A DNA stretch of 64,000 bases from Bradyrhizobium sp. SZCCT0148 (lineage in GTDB: Bacteria > Pseudomonadota > Alphaproteobacteria > Rhizobiales > Xanthobacteraceae): assembly GCF_018129985.1 (NCBI RefSeq), contig NZ_JAFCKT010000001.1, forward strand, positions 1,488,001-1,552,000, written 5' to 3'. This document shows, in pieces, positions 51,638 through 62,301 of the stretch. Position numbers and translations under genes: made by a program. Under the pieces are notes generated by a model. That model saw only the letters and a list, made by a program, of their open reading frames with translations, did no database searches and was not told the DNA's origin. Every line of letters starts with the position of its first letter. The stretch's first letter is position 1.

Positions 51638-52060
51638 TCAGATCAACAACAGCATCTTCAGCGCGAAGTAGATCCACATCGCGAGCAGCACCAGCACGCC
51701 GGCGAGCCAGGCCATGGAGCGGCGGCCGAGATCGTTCGAAGACACGAACACCCCGGCATGGGCGAACCGCGTCACCACGAACACCCAGGACATCAGCACG
51801 ATGAAGAGATCGGCATGGCGCAACGGCAGCGCCAGCGCGATCAGGACATAGAACAGCACCGGCAGTTCGAACTGGTTGCGGTAGCAATTGGCGAACTGCG
51901 TGGCGCCCTTGGGCCAGTTCGGCTCGCCCAGCGCGATGTCGCGAATTTTGGTCTCGCCCGCGACCAGGGTTCGGCGGCGCGCCAGCACCATGCCGATCAG
52001 CAGCGCGAAGGTGAGACCCACCTGCACGAACACAGGCAGCAGAACCATCTGGATGGACAT
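51638..52060 (-). CDS. MAPEG family membrane protein
   Basis: A 140-residue, four-helix membrane protein of the MAPEG family (membrane-associated, eicosanoid and glutathione metabolism). Family landmarks are NCYRNQFELPVLFYVLIALALPL and FVVTRFAHAGVFV. Microsomal GST-like activity is possible but not shown. The frame opens at 52216; the ATG at 52060 gives the usual length. The following rsmB gene starts about 30 bp downstream on the same strand, so the two may be cotranscribed. Confidence 0.85.
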   Translation of the reverse strand: MSIQMVLLPVFVQVGLTFALLIGMVLARRRTLVAGETKIRDIALGEPNWPKGATQFANCYRNQFELPVLFYVLIALALPLRHADLFIVLMSWVFVVTRFAHAGVFVSSNDLGRRSMAWLAGVLVLLAMWIYFALKMLLLI

Positions 52061-52214
52061 CGGAACTTTCCCGTAAGGCGGCATGCCGCGGACCGTCATT
52101 AGCCGCGTCCGCCGGTCCTGACAATCAACGAGTTGAACCGGCGTTCCCGTTCCCGCGACCAACCGCCGATAGCTCAAGCGATTTTGCTTCTTCGGGCCGC
52201 ACGGCGAGCCAGCC

Positions 52215-52829
52215 ATGACAACCTTGTCCAGCCTTCTGACCGACTCCGCCGACGGCAGGCTTGGTATCCTGATGTCGGCGCTGTCAGGTGTTGCGGCGGC
52301 CCTCGCGGTCGCGCTGGCAATGACCGTGTATTTCCGCCTGTCCTACCGCACCTGGCGCGACGTCGTCAGGCATGGCCTCGCCACCCTCGCCGCGCTCGTC
52401 CTGTTTGCCTTCGCCGCCTACGACATGCGCCATGCCGCGGCGGCCTATCTCGGCCTCAACCCGTCCAAGCCGGCGGTCGAGTTCGAGATCCGCATGCCCC
52501 GGGACACGTTGACGACCGCGTCCGAGTCCCAGATCGAGCTGCACACCGACCGCAACCAGACCCTGGCGCTGGTCGACGGTGTGAGCGAACTCGGCGACGG
52601 CCGCGCATTGCTGCGCGGCGCGGTCGCGCTCAACCACCGCACCGCGGACCGCGTGCTGGTCGTGAACCTGCCGGGCAAGGGCATTTTCGAATTCCGCCTC
52701 CGCCTGCCCGCCGAGCCGCATCGCTCCCAGGAGTTCGGCCCCTGGCACCTCGCCGACCGCATCGCCGCACCGCTCGCCGACACCGTCGCGCCGCAAGACG
52801 CCTACAAGATCCGCTACCGCGTGCTTTAA
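52215..52829 (+). CDS. Membrane-anchored hypothetical protein
   Basis: A 204-residue protein with two N-terminal hydrophobic segments (about 15-40 and 52-72) and a C-terminal periplasmic beta-rich part (VEFEIRMPRDTLTTASESQIELHTDRNQTLALVDGVSELGDGRALLRGAVAL). The C-terminal region resembles a weak immunoglobulin/beta-sandwich domain. No function recognised. It precedes a phosphoesterase gene on the same strand by 69 bp. Confidence 0.65.
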   Translation: MTTLSSLLTDSADGRLGILMSALSGVAAALAVALAMTVYFRLSYRTWRDVVRHGLATLAALVLFAFAAYDMRHAAAAYLGLNPSKPAVEFEIRMPRDTLTTASESQIELHTDRNQTLALVDGVSELGDGRALLRGAVALNHRTADRVLVVNLPGKGIFEFRLRLPAEPHRSQEFGPWHLADRIAAPLADTVAPQDAYKIRYRVL

Positions 52830-52898
52830 ACTTTGTTCGCTGCGATCGATGTCCGCGCTGTCATCGTTCCGACGCGCCGGCGCGGGTACGCTGATCGC

Positions 52899-53741
52899 AT
52901 GTCCGAATTTCGCCTGACGCAGATTTCCGACACCCATCTCGGCCGGCGCTTTCCCGGCCTGATCGCCAACTTCCAGGCGATCCGCGCGCATATCGACGGC
53001 AACCGGCCCGATCTCGTCGTCAACACCGGCGACATCGCCTTCGACGGGCCGACCAGTCGCGACGATGCTATGTTTGCAAAAGACCTGCACGACGCCCTGC
53101 CCGTCGCCTGCCGTTACCTCCCCGGCAATCACGACATCGGCGACAATCCGACGGCGGTCGGCCCGGCGCCGAAGCCGCCGGTGACGGAAGCGTACCGCCA
53201 GCAGTTCTGTGACCTGATCGGCGAAGACCATTGGTCGTTCGAGGCCGCCGGCTGGTGCTTCATTGGCCTCAACTCGCTGGTGATGAATTCAGGGCTCGCC
53301 TTCGAGGCCGAGCAGTTCGACTGGCTGAGCCGCGAGATATCGCGCGCGGCCGGCCGGCCGGCTGCGCTGTTCCTGCACAAGCCGCTGTTTCTCGACCGAC
53401 CCGACGATGCTGAAACACCGGGGACCGCGATCCGCTACGTGCCGCAACCGGCGCGGGCGCGGCTGATCGAGATGTTCGGGACAATCGATTTGCGCCTGGT
53501 CGCCAGCGGCCACGTCCACCAGCGACGCGACTTCAGCTATCGCCACACCCGCCACATCTGGGCGCCATCGGCAGGCTTCGTCATCAACGATGCAAGGCAG
53601 GACCGAATCGCGATCAAGGAGGTCGGGCTGGTCGAGTATCGCTTCCGACCCGACAGCTTCGAGGTCCGCCACGTCAGGGCCGTGGGCCAGGTCGATGTCG
53701 ACATCGAGGAGCTGCTTGCCCGGATGGGCGGCCCGCATTGA
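52899..53741 (+). CDS. Calcineurin-like metallophosphoesterase
   Basis: A 280-residue metallophosphoesterase. The metal-binding blocks are SDTHLGRRF, NTGDIAFDG, LPGNHDIGDN and ASGHVHQRRDF, giving the D-x-H, GDxxD-type, GNHD and GHxH motifs of the superfamily. Cyclic-nucleotide phosphodiesterases (CpdA-like) share this pattern; the substrate is unproven. The ATG at 52899 is chosen over an upstream frame start at 52833. Confidence 0.88.
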   Translation: MSEFRLTQISDTHLGRRFPGLIANFQAIRAHIDGNRPDLVVNTGDIAFDGPTSRDDAMFAKDLHDALPVACRYLPGNHDIGDNPTAVGPAPKPPVTEAYRQQFCDLIGEDHWSFEAAGWCFIGLNSLVMNSGLAFEAEQFDWLSREISRAAGRPAALFLHKPLFLDRPDDAETPGTAIRYVPQPARARLIEMFGTIDLRLVASGHVHQRRDFSYRHTRHIWAPSAGFVINDARQDRIAIKEVGLVEYRFRPDSFEVRHVRAVGQVDVDIEELLARMGGPH

Positions 53742-53756
53742 GACGCACCGTTCGGC

Positions 53757-54056
53757 TCAGGCCACGCTCTTGAGATCTTGCTGGATCGCGGCGAGCAGGG
53801 ATTGCAGCGCGTCGCTGTTCACCGGCCTTGCCGAGAGATCGTTGGCGGGCGGCTGCCTGACGGGCTGCGCGGCCTTGACCGGGCGCTTCGGGAATGGCGG
53901 CGGCGGTTCCGGCATCGCCGGGCGGGTAAGATCGCCCTCATGGTCGATATGGACGAACTTGCCATGGATGACGTCGTCGTGGCGGCCCATGATGAACATG
54001 GCCGTCCAATAGCCGGCGGCAAGCAGGATAACGCAGAAAACACTGATCTCTAACAT
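53757..54056 (-). CDS. Small membrane-anchored Pro-rich protein
   Basis: A 99-residue protein: one N-terminal membrane helix (VFCVILLAAGYWTAMFIMG, about 6-24), a short GRHDDVIHGKFVHIDHEGDL segment, then a Pro-rich tail and a C-terminal amphipathic helix (ALQSLLAAIQQDLKSV). Function unknown. The frame is supported by the ribosome site AGGTG and the clear helix. Confidence 0.6.
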   Translation of the reverse strand: MLEISVFCVILLAAGYWTAMFIMGRHDDVIHGKFVHIDHEGDLTRPAMPEPPPPFPKRPVKAAQPVRQPPANDLSARPVNSDALQSLLAAIQQDLKSVA

Positions 54057-54209
54057 CGTAGCACCTAAAATATGCCCAATGATTCAACGTCTTCGCCCCG
54101 CGGTCAATGAACCGGCGGTCACACCTGCGGCTTTTACGGAGCAGGTGTGGCCGATCGGTCACTCTTTGTTAACCATATTCGCCCGCCTTCGTGTGGCGGA
54201 GGTGGTGGT

Positions 54210-55232
54210 TCAGACCTTGTCCGGCCCGACCCGAACCAGCTGCTTGCCGAAATTGGCGCCCTTCAGCAGCCCGATGAAGGCGCTTGGCGCGCTTTCCAGG
54301 CCCTCGGTGACGAACTCCTTGTATTTGACCTTGCCGTCGCGGACCCAGGAGGACATGTCGCGCAGGAAGTCGCCGTGGCGGGAGGCGAAGTCGGAAACGA
54401 TGAAGCCGCGGAAGGTCAGCCGCTTGGTCAGCGTCGCGCGCATCATGCTCGCGGCCCATTTCGGCGGCTTGGCCTCGGTGTCGTTGTAATGCGCGATCAG
54501 GCCGCAGACCGGCACGCGCGCGAACGGGTTGAGCAGCGGGAATACCGCCTCGAACACGGCGCCGCCGACATTCTCGAAATAGACGTCGATCCCTTTCGGG
54601 CAAGCCTCCTTCAGCTTGGCGGCAAGATCGGGATCGCGGTGATCGATGCAGGCATCGAAGCCGAGCTCTTTCACGACGTAGTCGCACTTGTCCTTGCCGC
54701 CGGCGATGCCGACCGCGCGGGCGCCCTTGATCTTGGCGATCTGGCCGACCGCCGAGCCGACCGCACCGGAGGCGCCCGCAACCACGACGGTCTCGCCTTC
54801 CTGCGGCTTGCCGATGTCGAGCAGGCCCGTGTACGCCGTCATGCCGGGCATGCCGAGCACGCCGATTGAGGTCGAGATCGGCCCGAGCTTGGGATCGACC
54901 TTGATCAGGCCTTTGCCGTTCGAGATCGCGTGGGACTGCCAGCCGGTCCGTGCACGGACGATGTCGCCCTTGGCGAAATCCGGATTGCTGGAGGCTGCGA
55001 CCTCGCTGACCGCCTCGCCTTCCATCACGCCGCCGACCGGCACCGGCGCGGCATAGGACGGACCATCGCTCATGCGCCCGCGCATATAGGGATCGAGCGA
55101 CAGCCAGATCGTACGCAGCAGGACTTCGCCGGCGCCAGGCGTCGGAACCGCGAATTCCTCAATGCGGAAATCGGAAGGCTTGGGTTCGCCGACGGGACGG
55201 GCGGCGAGAACGATGCGTTTGGCTTGGGACAT
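54210..55232 (-). CDS. NADP-dependent MDR oxidoreductase (CurA-like)
   Basis: A 340-residue zinc-less medium-chain dehydrogenase/reductase. It has the family start SQAKRIVLAARPVGEPKPSDF, the substrate-binding LDPYMRGRMSDG, the nucleotide motif VVAGASGAVGSAVGQIAK near 150, and the GNAD(P)-binding basic residues in GGKDKCDYVVKELGFD. These are hallmarks of CurA/leukotriene B4 12-hydroxydehydrogenase-like alkenal reductases. GGAGGA precedes the ATG. It ends at the IS element's left side only after about 108 bp of intergenic sequence. Confidence 0.92.
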   Translation of the reverse strand: MSQAKRIVLAARPVGEPKPSDFRIEEFAVPTPGAGEVLLRTIWLSLDPYMRGRMSDGPSYAAPVPVGGVMEGEAVSEVAASSNPDFAKGDIVRARTGWQSHAISNGKGLIKVDPKLGPISTSIGVLGMPGMTAYTGLLDIGKPQEGETVVVAGASGAVGSAVGQIAKIKGARAVGIAGGKDKCDYVVKELGFDACIDHRDPDLAAKLKEACPKGIDVYFENVGGAVFEAVFPLLNPFARVPVCGLIAHYNDTEAKPPKWAASMMRATLTKRLTFRGFIVSDFASRHGDFLRDMSSWVRDGKVKYKEFVTEGLESAPSAFIGLLKGANFGKQLVRVGPDKV

Positions 55233-55339
55233 GTTGGCTTCCTCCGAATTGTGTTTCGGCGTGAACGGAAGCGGAGCGAGGTAGCCGCGTCAACACAAAA
55301 GCGGTGGAGCCACACACGCGCTGTCATCGCCCGAGTTGA

Positions 55340-56600
55340 TGTTTAGCCCGGACAGATCACTGACGGGTGTTCGGAGACATAGCTGACACATCAACAATGG
55401 CTGGATTGGTCCGATTCGGGAGGCCGTCCATGCCCTGGAGTGAGAATGGATCAGCGCCATGAGTTTGTGCGGCTGGCCTTGCGGGAAGGCGCTAACCGGC
55501 GCGAGCTGTGCCGACGGTTCAACATTAGTCCTGACGTCGGCTACAAATGGCTGCGGCGCTGGCTGGCTGGCGATCGGGAGCTGGCCGACAGTTCGCGGCG
55601 GCCGCATGCGATGCCCAGGCGCAGCGAGCCTGCGGTCGAGGCGCAGGTGCTCGCGGTGCGTGACAAGCATCCGGCCTGGGGCGCGCGCAAGATCGCCCAC
55701 TGCCTGAAGCGGAACGGCCAGACGGTACCTGTGCCGTCAACGGTGCACCGGATCCTGTGCCGGAACGGCCGGGTCAAACCGAGCGAGAATGCGCCGCCCA
55801 ACCCGGGACACCGCTTCGAGAAGGAAGCACCCAATCTGCTGTGGCAGATGGACTTCAAGGGCCACCTGCCGCTCGCTGACGGCACGCGGTGCCATCCGCT
55901 GACCATCGTCGACGATCACTCGCGCTATGTCCTGTGCCTGAAGGCGTGCGCCGACGAACGGCGCCTTACCGTGCAGGATCACCTGACGGCGACGTTCCGC
56001 TGCTATGGCCTCCCGGAGGCCTTCTACACCGACAACGGCTCCCCCTGGGGCGATACGTCCGGCGTCCGCTGGACTGGATTGAAGGTGTGGCTGCTCAAGC
56101 TGGGCGTCAGGGTGGTGCATGCCCGGCCATGTCACCCACAGGCCCGCGGCAAGAACGAACGCTTCCATCGCACGCTGAAAGCTGAAGTCTTTGCGATGCG
56201 TCGCTTCCGCACTCTCCCGGAAGTCCAACGCGCCTTTGATGCCTGGCGGCCGGTCTACAATCTGGAGCGCCCCCACCAAGGCCTCGATATGCACGTTCCC
56301 GCCGATCGCTTCCGACCGAGTGCCCGTGCCATGCCGGCCCGTATCCCGAGCGTCGAGTACGATAGCGGCGAGATCGTGCGCAGGGTCTCATCGACAAGAC
56401 CCTATATCTCCTTCAAGGGACGCTTCTGGAAGGTTCCTCAGGCCTTCGCACGCGAACGGCTGGCCATCAGGCCACTGGATCGTGACGGCCGTTACGGCAT
56501 CTTCTTCGCCAGTTGGCAGGTCGCATCAATCGACTTGACCAACCCCCAACCTGTCAGTGATGTGTCCGAACAGGTGTCAGCCATGTCTCCGGACTAAACA
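55340..56600 (+). mobile_element. IS481-family insertion sequence (1,261 bp)
   Basis: Complete element. The ends carry TGTTTAG(C/T)CCGGA inverted repeats at 55340-55352 and 56588-56600. A 4-bp target duplication TTGA flanks it at 55336-55339 and 56601-56604. Inside lies one full-length transposase gene. A block CGGAGACAT(A/G)GCTGACAC is internal in the left end (55372-55389) and near the tip of the right end, so the two ends differ in module order. Confidence 0.9.
55446..56597 (+). CDS. IS481 family transposase
   Basis: A 383-residue DDE transposase. The N-terminal HTH is RHEFVRLALREGANRRELCRRFNISPDVGYKWLRRWL. The integrase core has Asp in LLWQMDFKGHL, Asp in FYTDNGSPWG, and Glu in RGKNERFHRTLKAEV, giving a full DDE. 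The C-terminal region ends in the right inverted repeat, whose CTAAACA supplies the TAA stop. GGAG lies five bases before the ATG; a GTG two codons upstream is possible. All catalytic residues are intact, so the element looks recently active. Confidence 0.92.
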   Translation: MDQRHEFVRLALREGANRRELCRRFNISPDVGYKWLRRWLAGDRELADSSRRPHAMPRRSEPAVEAQVLAVRDKHPAWGARKIAHCLKRNGQTVPVPSTVHRILCRNGRVKPSENAPPNPGHRFEKEAPNLLWQMDFKGHLPLADGTRCHPLTIVDDHSRYVLCLKACADERRLTVQDHLTATFRCYGLPEAFYTDNGSPWGDTSGVRWTGLKVWLLKLGVRVVHARPCHPQARGKNERFHRTLKAEVFAMRRFRTLPEVQRAFDAWRPVYNLERPHQGLDMHVPADRFRPSARAMPARIPSVEYDSGEIVRRVSSTRPYISFKGRFWKVPQAFARERLAIRPLDRDGRYGIFFASWQVASIDLTNPQPVSDVSEQVSAMSPD

Positions 56601-56650
56601 TTGAACCGGGCGATCCAGTATTCCAGAGACGGTCGCAATCGAGCCGAGAG

Positions 56651-56691
56651 GCCGCGGCGTACTGGATGCCCCGGTCAAGCCGAGGCATGAC
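56651..56691. repeat. Dispersed 'gcggcgtactggat' repeat unit
   Basis: GCCGCGGCGTACTGGATGCCCCGGTCAAGCCGAGGCATGAC, sharing its first block with 18830-18868. It lies in the guaB 3' flank right of the IS element. Confidence 0.6.
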
Positions 56692-56751
56692 ACCAGCACT
56701 TAGGCAAGCGCGTTGAAACCCACGCGCTCGCGCGGTGCCGAGAGCGAGCGA

Positions 56752-58713
<1,962 letters not shown>

Positions 58714-60204
58714 ATGGTCGAAAAGCAACGCGTCATTCCGCTGATCGTGGCCACTGCTCTCTTCATGGAGAACATGGACTCGACCGTGATCGCCACTTCG
58801 CTGCCGGCGATCGCGGCCGACATCGGCACCAGCCCGCTGACGCTCAAGCTCGCGATCACGTCCTATCTGCTGTCGCTCGCGGTATTCATCCCGGCGAGCG
58901 GCTGGACCGCGGACCGGTTCGGCGCACGGATGGTCTTCGCGATCGCGGTCGGCGTGTTCATGGTGGGATCGATCGGGTGCGCGCTCTCGGGGTCGGTCAC
59001 CGATTTCGTGTTCGCGCGCATCCTGCAAGGCATGGGTGGGGCGATGATGACGCCGGTCGGGCGTCTCGTGCTGCTGCGCTCGGTCGACAAGAGCGCGCTG
59101 GTCAACGCCATGGCCTGGGTGACGGTCCCAGCCCTGATCGGTCCGGTGATCGGCCCGCCGCTCGGCGGCTTCATCACGACCTATGCGTCGTGGCACTGGA
59201 TCTTCCTGATCAACATCCCGATCGGGCTGCTCGGCATCTTCATGGCCTTGAAGTTCATCGACCCCATCAAGAGCGAGGACCGCGAGCCGTTCGACCTCTA
59301 TGGCATGGTGCTGGCGGGCATCGGCCTCGCCGGCATCGCCTTCGGCCTGTCGGTTGCCGGTCTCAACCTGCTGCCATGGAGCACCGTCGCCGCACTGATC
59401 GCGGGCGGCGCGATCTCGATGACGCTCTACGTCATCCACGCAAGGCGCACGGGCTCGCCGGTGCTCGATTTCTCGCTCCTGAAGCTGCCGACGCTGCGCG
59501 CGGCCGTGCTCGGCGGCTTCCTGTTCCGGCTCGGCATCGGCGCCCTGCCGTTCCTGCTGCCGCTGCTGATGCAGATCGGCTTCGGCCTGTCGCCCTTCCA
59601 TTCGGGCCTCGTCACCTTTGCCTCCTCGCTCGGCGCGATGGGCATGAAGACGCTGGCGGCCCGCCTGATCCGCACCTTCGGCTTCCGCAACCTGATGACC
59701 GTGAATGCGATCATCAGCGCGTTCTTCCTGGGCGTCTGCGCGCTTTTCACGGTGACGACGCCGCTGCTGATCATCATGGTGATCCTGGTGGTCGGCGGCT
59801 TCTTCCGCTCGCTCGAATTCACCGCGATCAACACCGTCGCTTACGCCGACGTGGAGACCCCACAGATGAGCCGCGCCACCACGCTCGTCAGCGTCAACCA
59901 GCAGCTCGCTGTGTCGGCGGGTGTCGCCGTCGGCGCGGCCTGCGTGGAAACGACGATGTGGTTCCACCATGTCAGCGAGATCGACGCCACCGTGTTCGCT
60001 CCCGCCTTTCTGGTGATCGCGCTGACCTCGGCGGCGTCGAGCTGGTTCTTCTGGCAGATGCCCGTCGATGCCGGCCACGAGATCTCCGGCCGCAAGGTGG
60101 GAGACATTTCCAGCCGCAAAGGTGCGGACAAAAGTGCGGCCAAGGCGGCCGTCAAGGCGGCGACGGAGGATACCCAGGACGTGCGGGATCAGCGGTTGGG
60201 GTGA
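58714..60204 (+). CDS. MFS transporter, EmrB/QacA (DHA2) type
   Basis: A 496-residue, probably fourteen-helix multidrug facilitator of the DHA2 family. The N-terminal DSTVIATSLPAIAADIG block is the family motif D1, GWTADRFGARMVF is the loop 2-3 motif A, and WHWIFLINIPIGLLGI is motif C. A C-terminal cytoplasmic tail rich in Lys and Ala ends the protein. The ATG at 58714 is chosen over an upstream frame start at 58621. No EmrA-type membrane-fusion partner is adjacent. Substrate unknown. Confidence 0.87.
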   Translation: MVEKQRVIPLIVATALFMENMDSTVIATSLPAIAADIGTSPLTLKLAITSYLLSLAVFIPASGWTADRFGARMVFAIAVGVFMVGSIGCALSGSVTDFVFARILQGMGGAMMTPVGRLVLLRSVDKSALVNAMAWVTVPALIGPVIGPPLGGFITTYASWHWIFLINIPIGLLGIFMALKFIDPIKSEDREPFDLYGMVLAGIGLAGIAFGLSVAGLNLLPWSTVAALIAGGAISMTLYVIHARRTGSPVLDFSLLKLPTLRAAVLGGFLFRLGIGALPFLLPLLMQIGFGLSPFHSGLVTFASSLGAMGMKTLAARLIRTFGFRNLMTVNAIISAFFLGVCALFTVTTPLLIIMVILVVGGFFRSLEFTAINTVAYADVETPQMSRATTLVSVNQQLAVSAGVAVGAACVETTMWFHHVSEIDATVFAPAFLVIALTSAASSWFFWQMPVDAGHEISGRKVGDISSRKGADKSAAKAAVKAATEDTQDVRDQRLG

Positions 60205-60330
60205 ATATTTCCTCTGGGATTCCGCAGCGATGCGCAGCATCGAAACCGAATTCCATCGGACCGCAAATCCGCTGAGACAGGGCTTTTGGGCTCACCTCTG
60301 CGAGGCGCACCGGAAAGACGGAGCTTGTAG

Positions 60331-61017
60331 CTACTCCTTCGTCGCGCCCCGAAATCCCGTCGCCAGCACGTAACGCTCCGAGGAATCCTGCCGGCTCGCC
60401 GACGGCTTCACATGGCGCACCGTCGCAAAGTCGCGCTTGAGCTGGGCGAGCAACTCGGCGTCGGCGCCGCTTTGGAACGTCTTTGCCAGGAACGAGCCTC
60501 CGGGCTTGAGCACGTCGCAGGCAAACGCCGCGGCGGTTTCGATCAGGCCGACGATGCGGAGCTGGTCGGTCTTGCGGTGGCCGGTGGTGTTGGCGGCCAT
60601 ATCGGACATCACAAGGTCGGCGCCGCCGCCAAGCATGGCCTTGAGCTTGTCCGGGGCGTCATTGTCCATGAAGTCGAGCTGCGCGAATTCGACGCCGGCA
60701 ATCTCGGGCATATCAAGCAGATCGATCGCGACAACCTTGCCCTTGCCGTCGACCGAGCCGACGCGCTTGGCGGCGATCTGGCTCCAGCCGCCTGGCGCGG
60801 CGCCGAGATCGACCACGGCCATGCCGTGCTTCAGCAGCCGGTATTTGTCGTCGATCTCCAGCAGCTTGAAAGCGGCGCGCGAACGATAGCCCAACGCCTT
60901 GGCCTTGACGACGTAGGGATCGTTGAGCTGCCGCTCCAGCCAGAGCTTCGACGACAATTTGCGCTTGCCGCCGGTCTTGACCTGGACATGCAAGCGGCCG
61001 GTGGTGTCTTTCGCCAT
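60331..61017 (-). CDS. rlmE: 23S rRNA 2'-O-methyltransferase RlmE
   Basis: RlmE (RrmJ/FtsJ) methylates the 2'-O of U2552 in the ribosomal A-loop. The 228-residue protein has SRAAFKLLEIDDKYRLL, the SAM motif VVDLGAAPGGWSQIA near 70, and MSDMAANTTGHRKTD with the catalytic Asp and Lys. PGGSFLAKTFQSG carries another tetrad Lys. A Lys-rich N-terminal extension of about 25 residues precedes the core. Its ATG lies one base after the ppx stop (TGA-G-ATG), so the two genes are one transcript. Confidence 0.95.
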   Translation of the reverse strand: MAKDTTGRLHVQVKTGGKRKLSSKLWLERQLNDPYVVKAKALGYRSRAAFKLLEIDDKYRLLKHGMAVVDLGAAPGGWSQIAAKRVGSVDGKGKVVAIDLLDMPEIAGVEFAQLDFMDNDAPDKLKAMLGGGADLVMSDMAANTTGHRKTDQLRIVGLIETAAAFACDVLKPGGSFLAKTFQSGADAELLAQLKRDFATVRHVKPSASRQDSSERYVLATGFRGATKE

Positions 61018-61018
61018 C

Positions 61019-62092
61019 TCACCAGCTCCTGAGGGCGCCGTCCTCGCGCATCATCTCGACCAGCATGCCCTCGCGCAGGCCCCGGTCGGCGACGCGCAGG
61101 CGCGGCAGCGGGAAGAAGCGCCTGATGGCATCGAGGATGGCGCAGCCGGCGAGCACGAGATCGGCGCGCTCGACGCTGATGCAGCTGTTGTTGGCGCGCT
61201 CCTCGTAGCTCATGCCGAGCAGCTTGTTGATGGTCGCGGTGATGTCGGAATCGTTCATCCAGATGCTGTCGATGCGGCGCCGGTCGTAGCGCGCGAGATT
61301 GAGGTGGATGCCGGCGAGCGTCGTCACCGTGCCCGAGGTGCCGAGCAGGTGCATGTCGGCGAGATCGCCGCCGTGCACTTCGGCGAACGGCGCGACGTGG
61401 TTGGCGACCTCCTGCTCCATCGCGGCGTAGATCTCCGGCGTCACGTCGCGGCCGCCGAACTGCTCGGCGAGCGTAACCACACCGTAAGGGATCGACATCC
61501 AGGCCTTGATGCGCGGCTCCGGATTGTCTGCGTCGCGCTCGATCCGCACCAGCTCGGTCGAACCGCCGCCGATGTCGAACAGGATCGCGCCGCGTCCCCT
61601 GGGATCGACCAGCGGCGAGCAGCCGACCACCGCGAGCGCGGCCTCGGTCTCGCGGTCGATCACCTCCAGCTCAATGCCCGTCTCGGCCGCGACGCGGCTG
61701 CGGAACCCCTCGGCGTTCGAGGCCGCGCGGCAGGCCTCGGTCGCGATCAGCCGCAGCCGGCGCGCCTTGCGCAAATTGATCTTGTCACGGCAGATGCTGA
61801 GCGCAGCGATGGCGCGCTCGATCGCGGCCTCGCTGATGCAGCCGGTCGACGAGACCCCCTCCCCGAGCCGGATGATGCGCGAGAAGGAATCGACAACGCG
61901 AAAGCCGTCCTGGGTCGGACAGGCGATCAGCAGCCTGCAATTGTTGGTGCCGAGGTCCAGCGCCGCATAGACGCCGGTTCCCGACGCCTGCGCGCCGACA
62001 GCCGGTCCGGTGGCCAACGCCACCGCCGCCATCGACCCCTCCAGCTCACCGTGCGGCGCATGGCCGTCGCGGAGCCGCGTGTGGTCATTCAT
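61019..62092 (-). CDS. Ppx/GppA family phosphatase
   Basis: A 357-residue exopolyphosphatase/pppGpp phosphatase of the ASKHA fold. YAALDLGTNNCRLLIA is the phosphate-1 motif near residue 42, AILFDIGGGSTELVRIE the phosphate-2 motif near 170, and LLGTSGTVTTLAGIHL the adenosine/phosphate region near 250. The short single-domain length, without the C-terminal HD domain, fits alphaproteobacterial Ppx-like enzymes. The frame opens at 62203; the ATG at 62092 is chosen. It precedes rlmE with a single base between. Confidence 0.92.
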   Translation of the reverse strand: MNDHTRLRDGHAPHGELEGSMAAVALATGPAVGAQASGTGVYAALDLGTNNCRLLIACPTQDGFRVVDSFSRIIRLGEGVSSTGCISEAAIERAIAALSICRDKINLRKARRLRLIATEACRAASNAEGFRSRVAAETGIELEVIDRETEAALAVVGCSPLVDPRGRGAILFDIGGGSTELVRIERDADNPEPRIKAWMSIPYGVVTLAEQFGGRDVTPEIYAAMEQEVANHVAPFAEVHGGDLADMHLLGTSGTVTTLAGIHLNLARYDRRRIDSIWMNDSDITATINKLLGMSYEERANNSCISVERADLVLAGCAILDAIRRFFPLPRLRVADRGLREGMLVEMMREDGALRSW

Positions 62093-62301
62093 ACAAACTG
62101 TCTTTCCGCGGCCGGTCGGGCCGGTCTGGAATTGATTTTTCGCCTGAAACCTTAGCAGCGCGGCGGGTATGCGCAACAACGCATCACATGGGACCATGCC
62201 CATTCGTGCGTTGTCGTGAACGGGGCGGTGGGTTATTTGAGGAGAGCCCGGTGCCCCATTGCCGCGAAATTGCGCAAATGCCGGCTTTTCAGGTCAATTC
62301 C

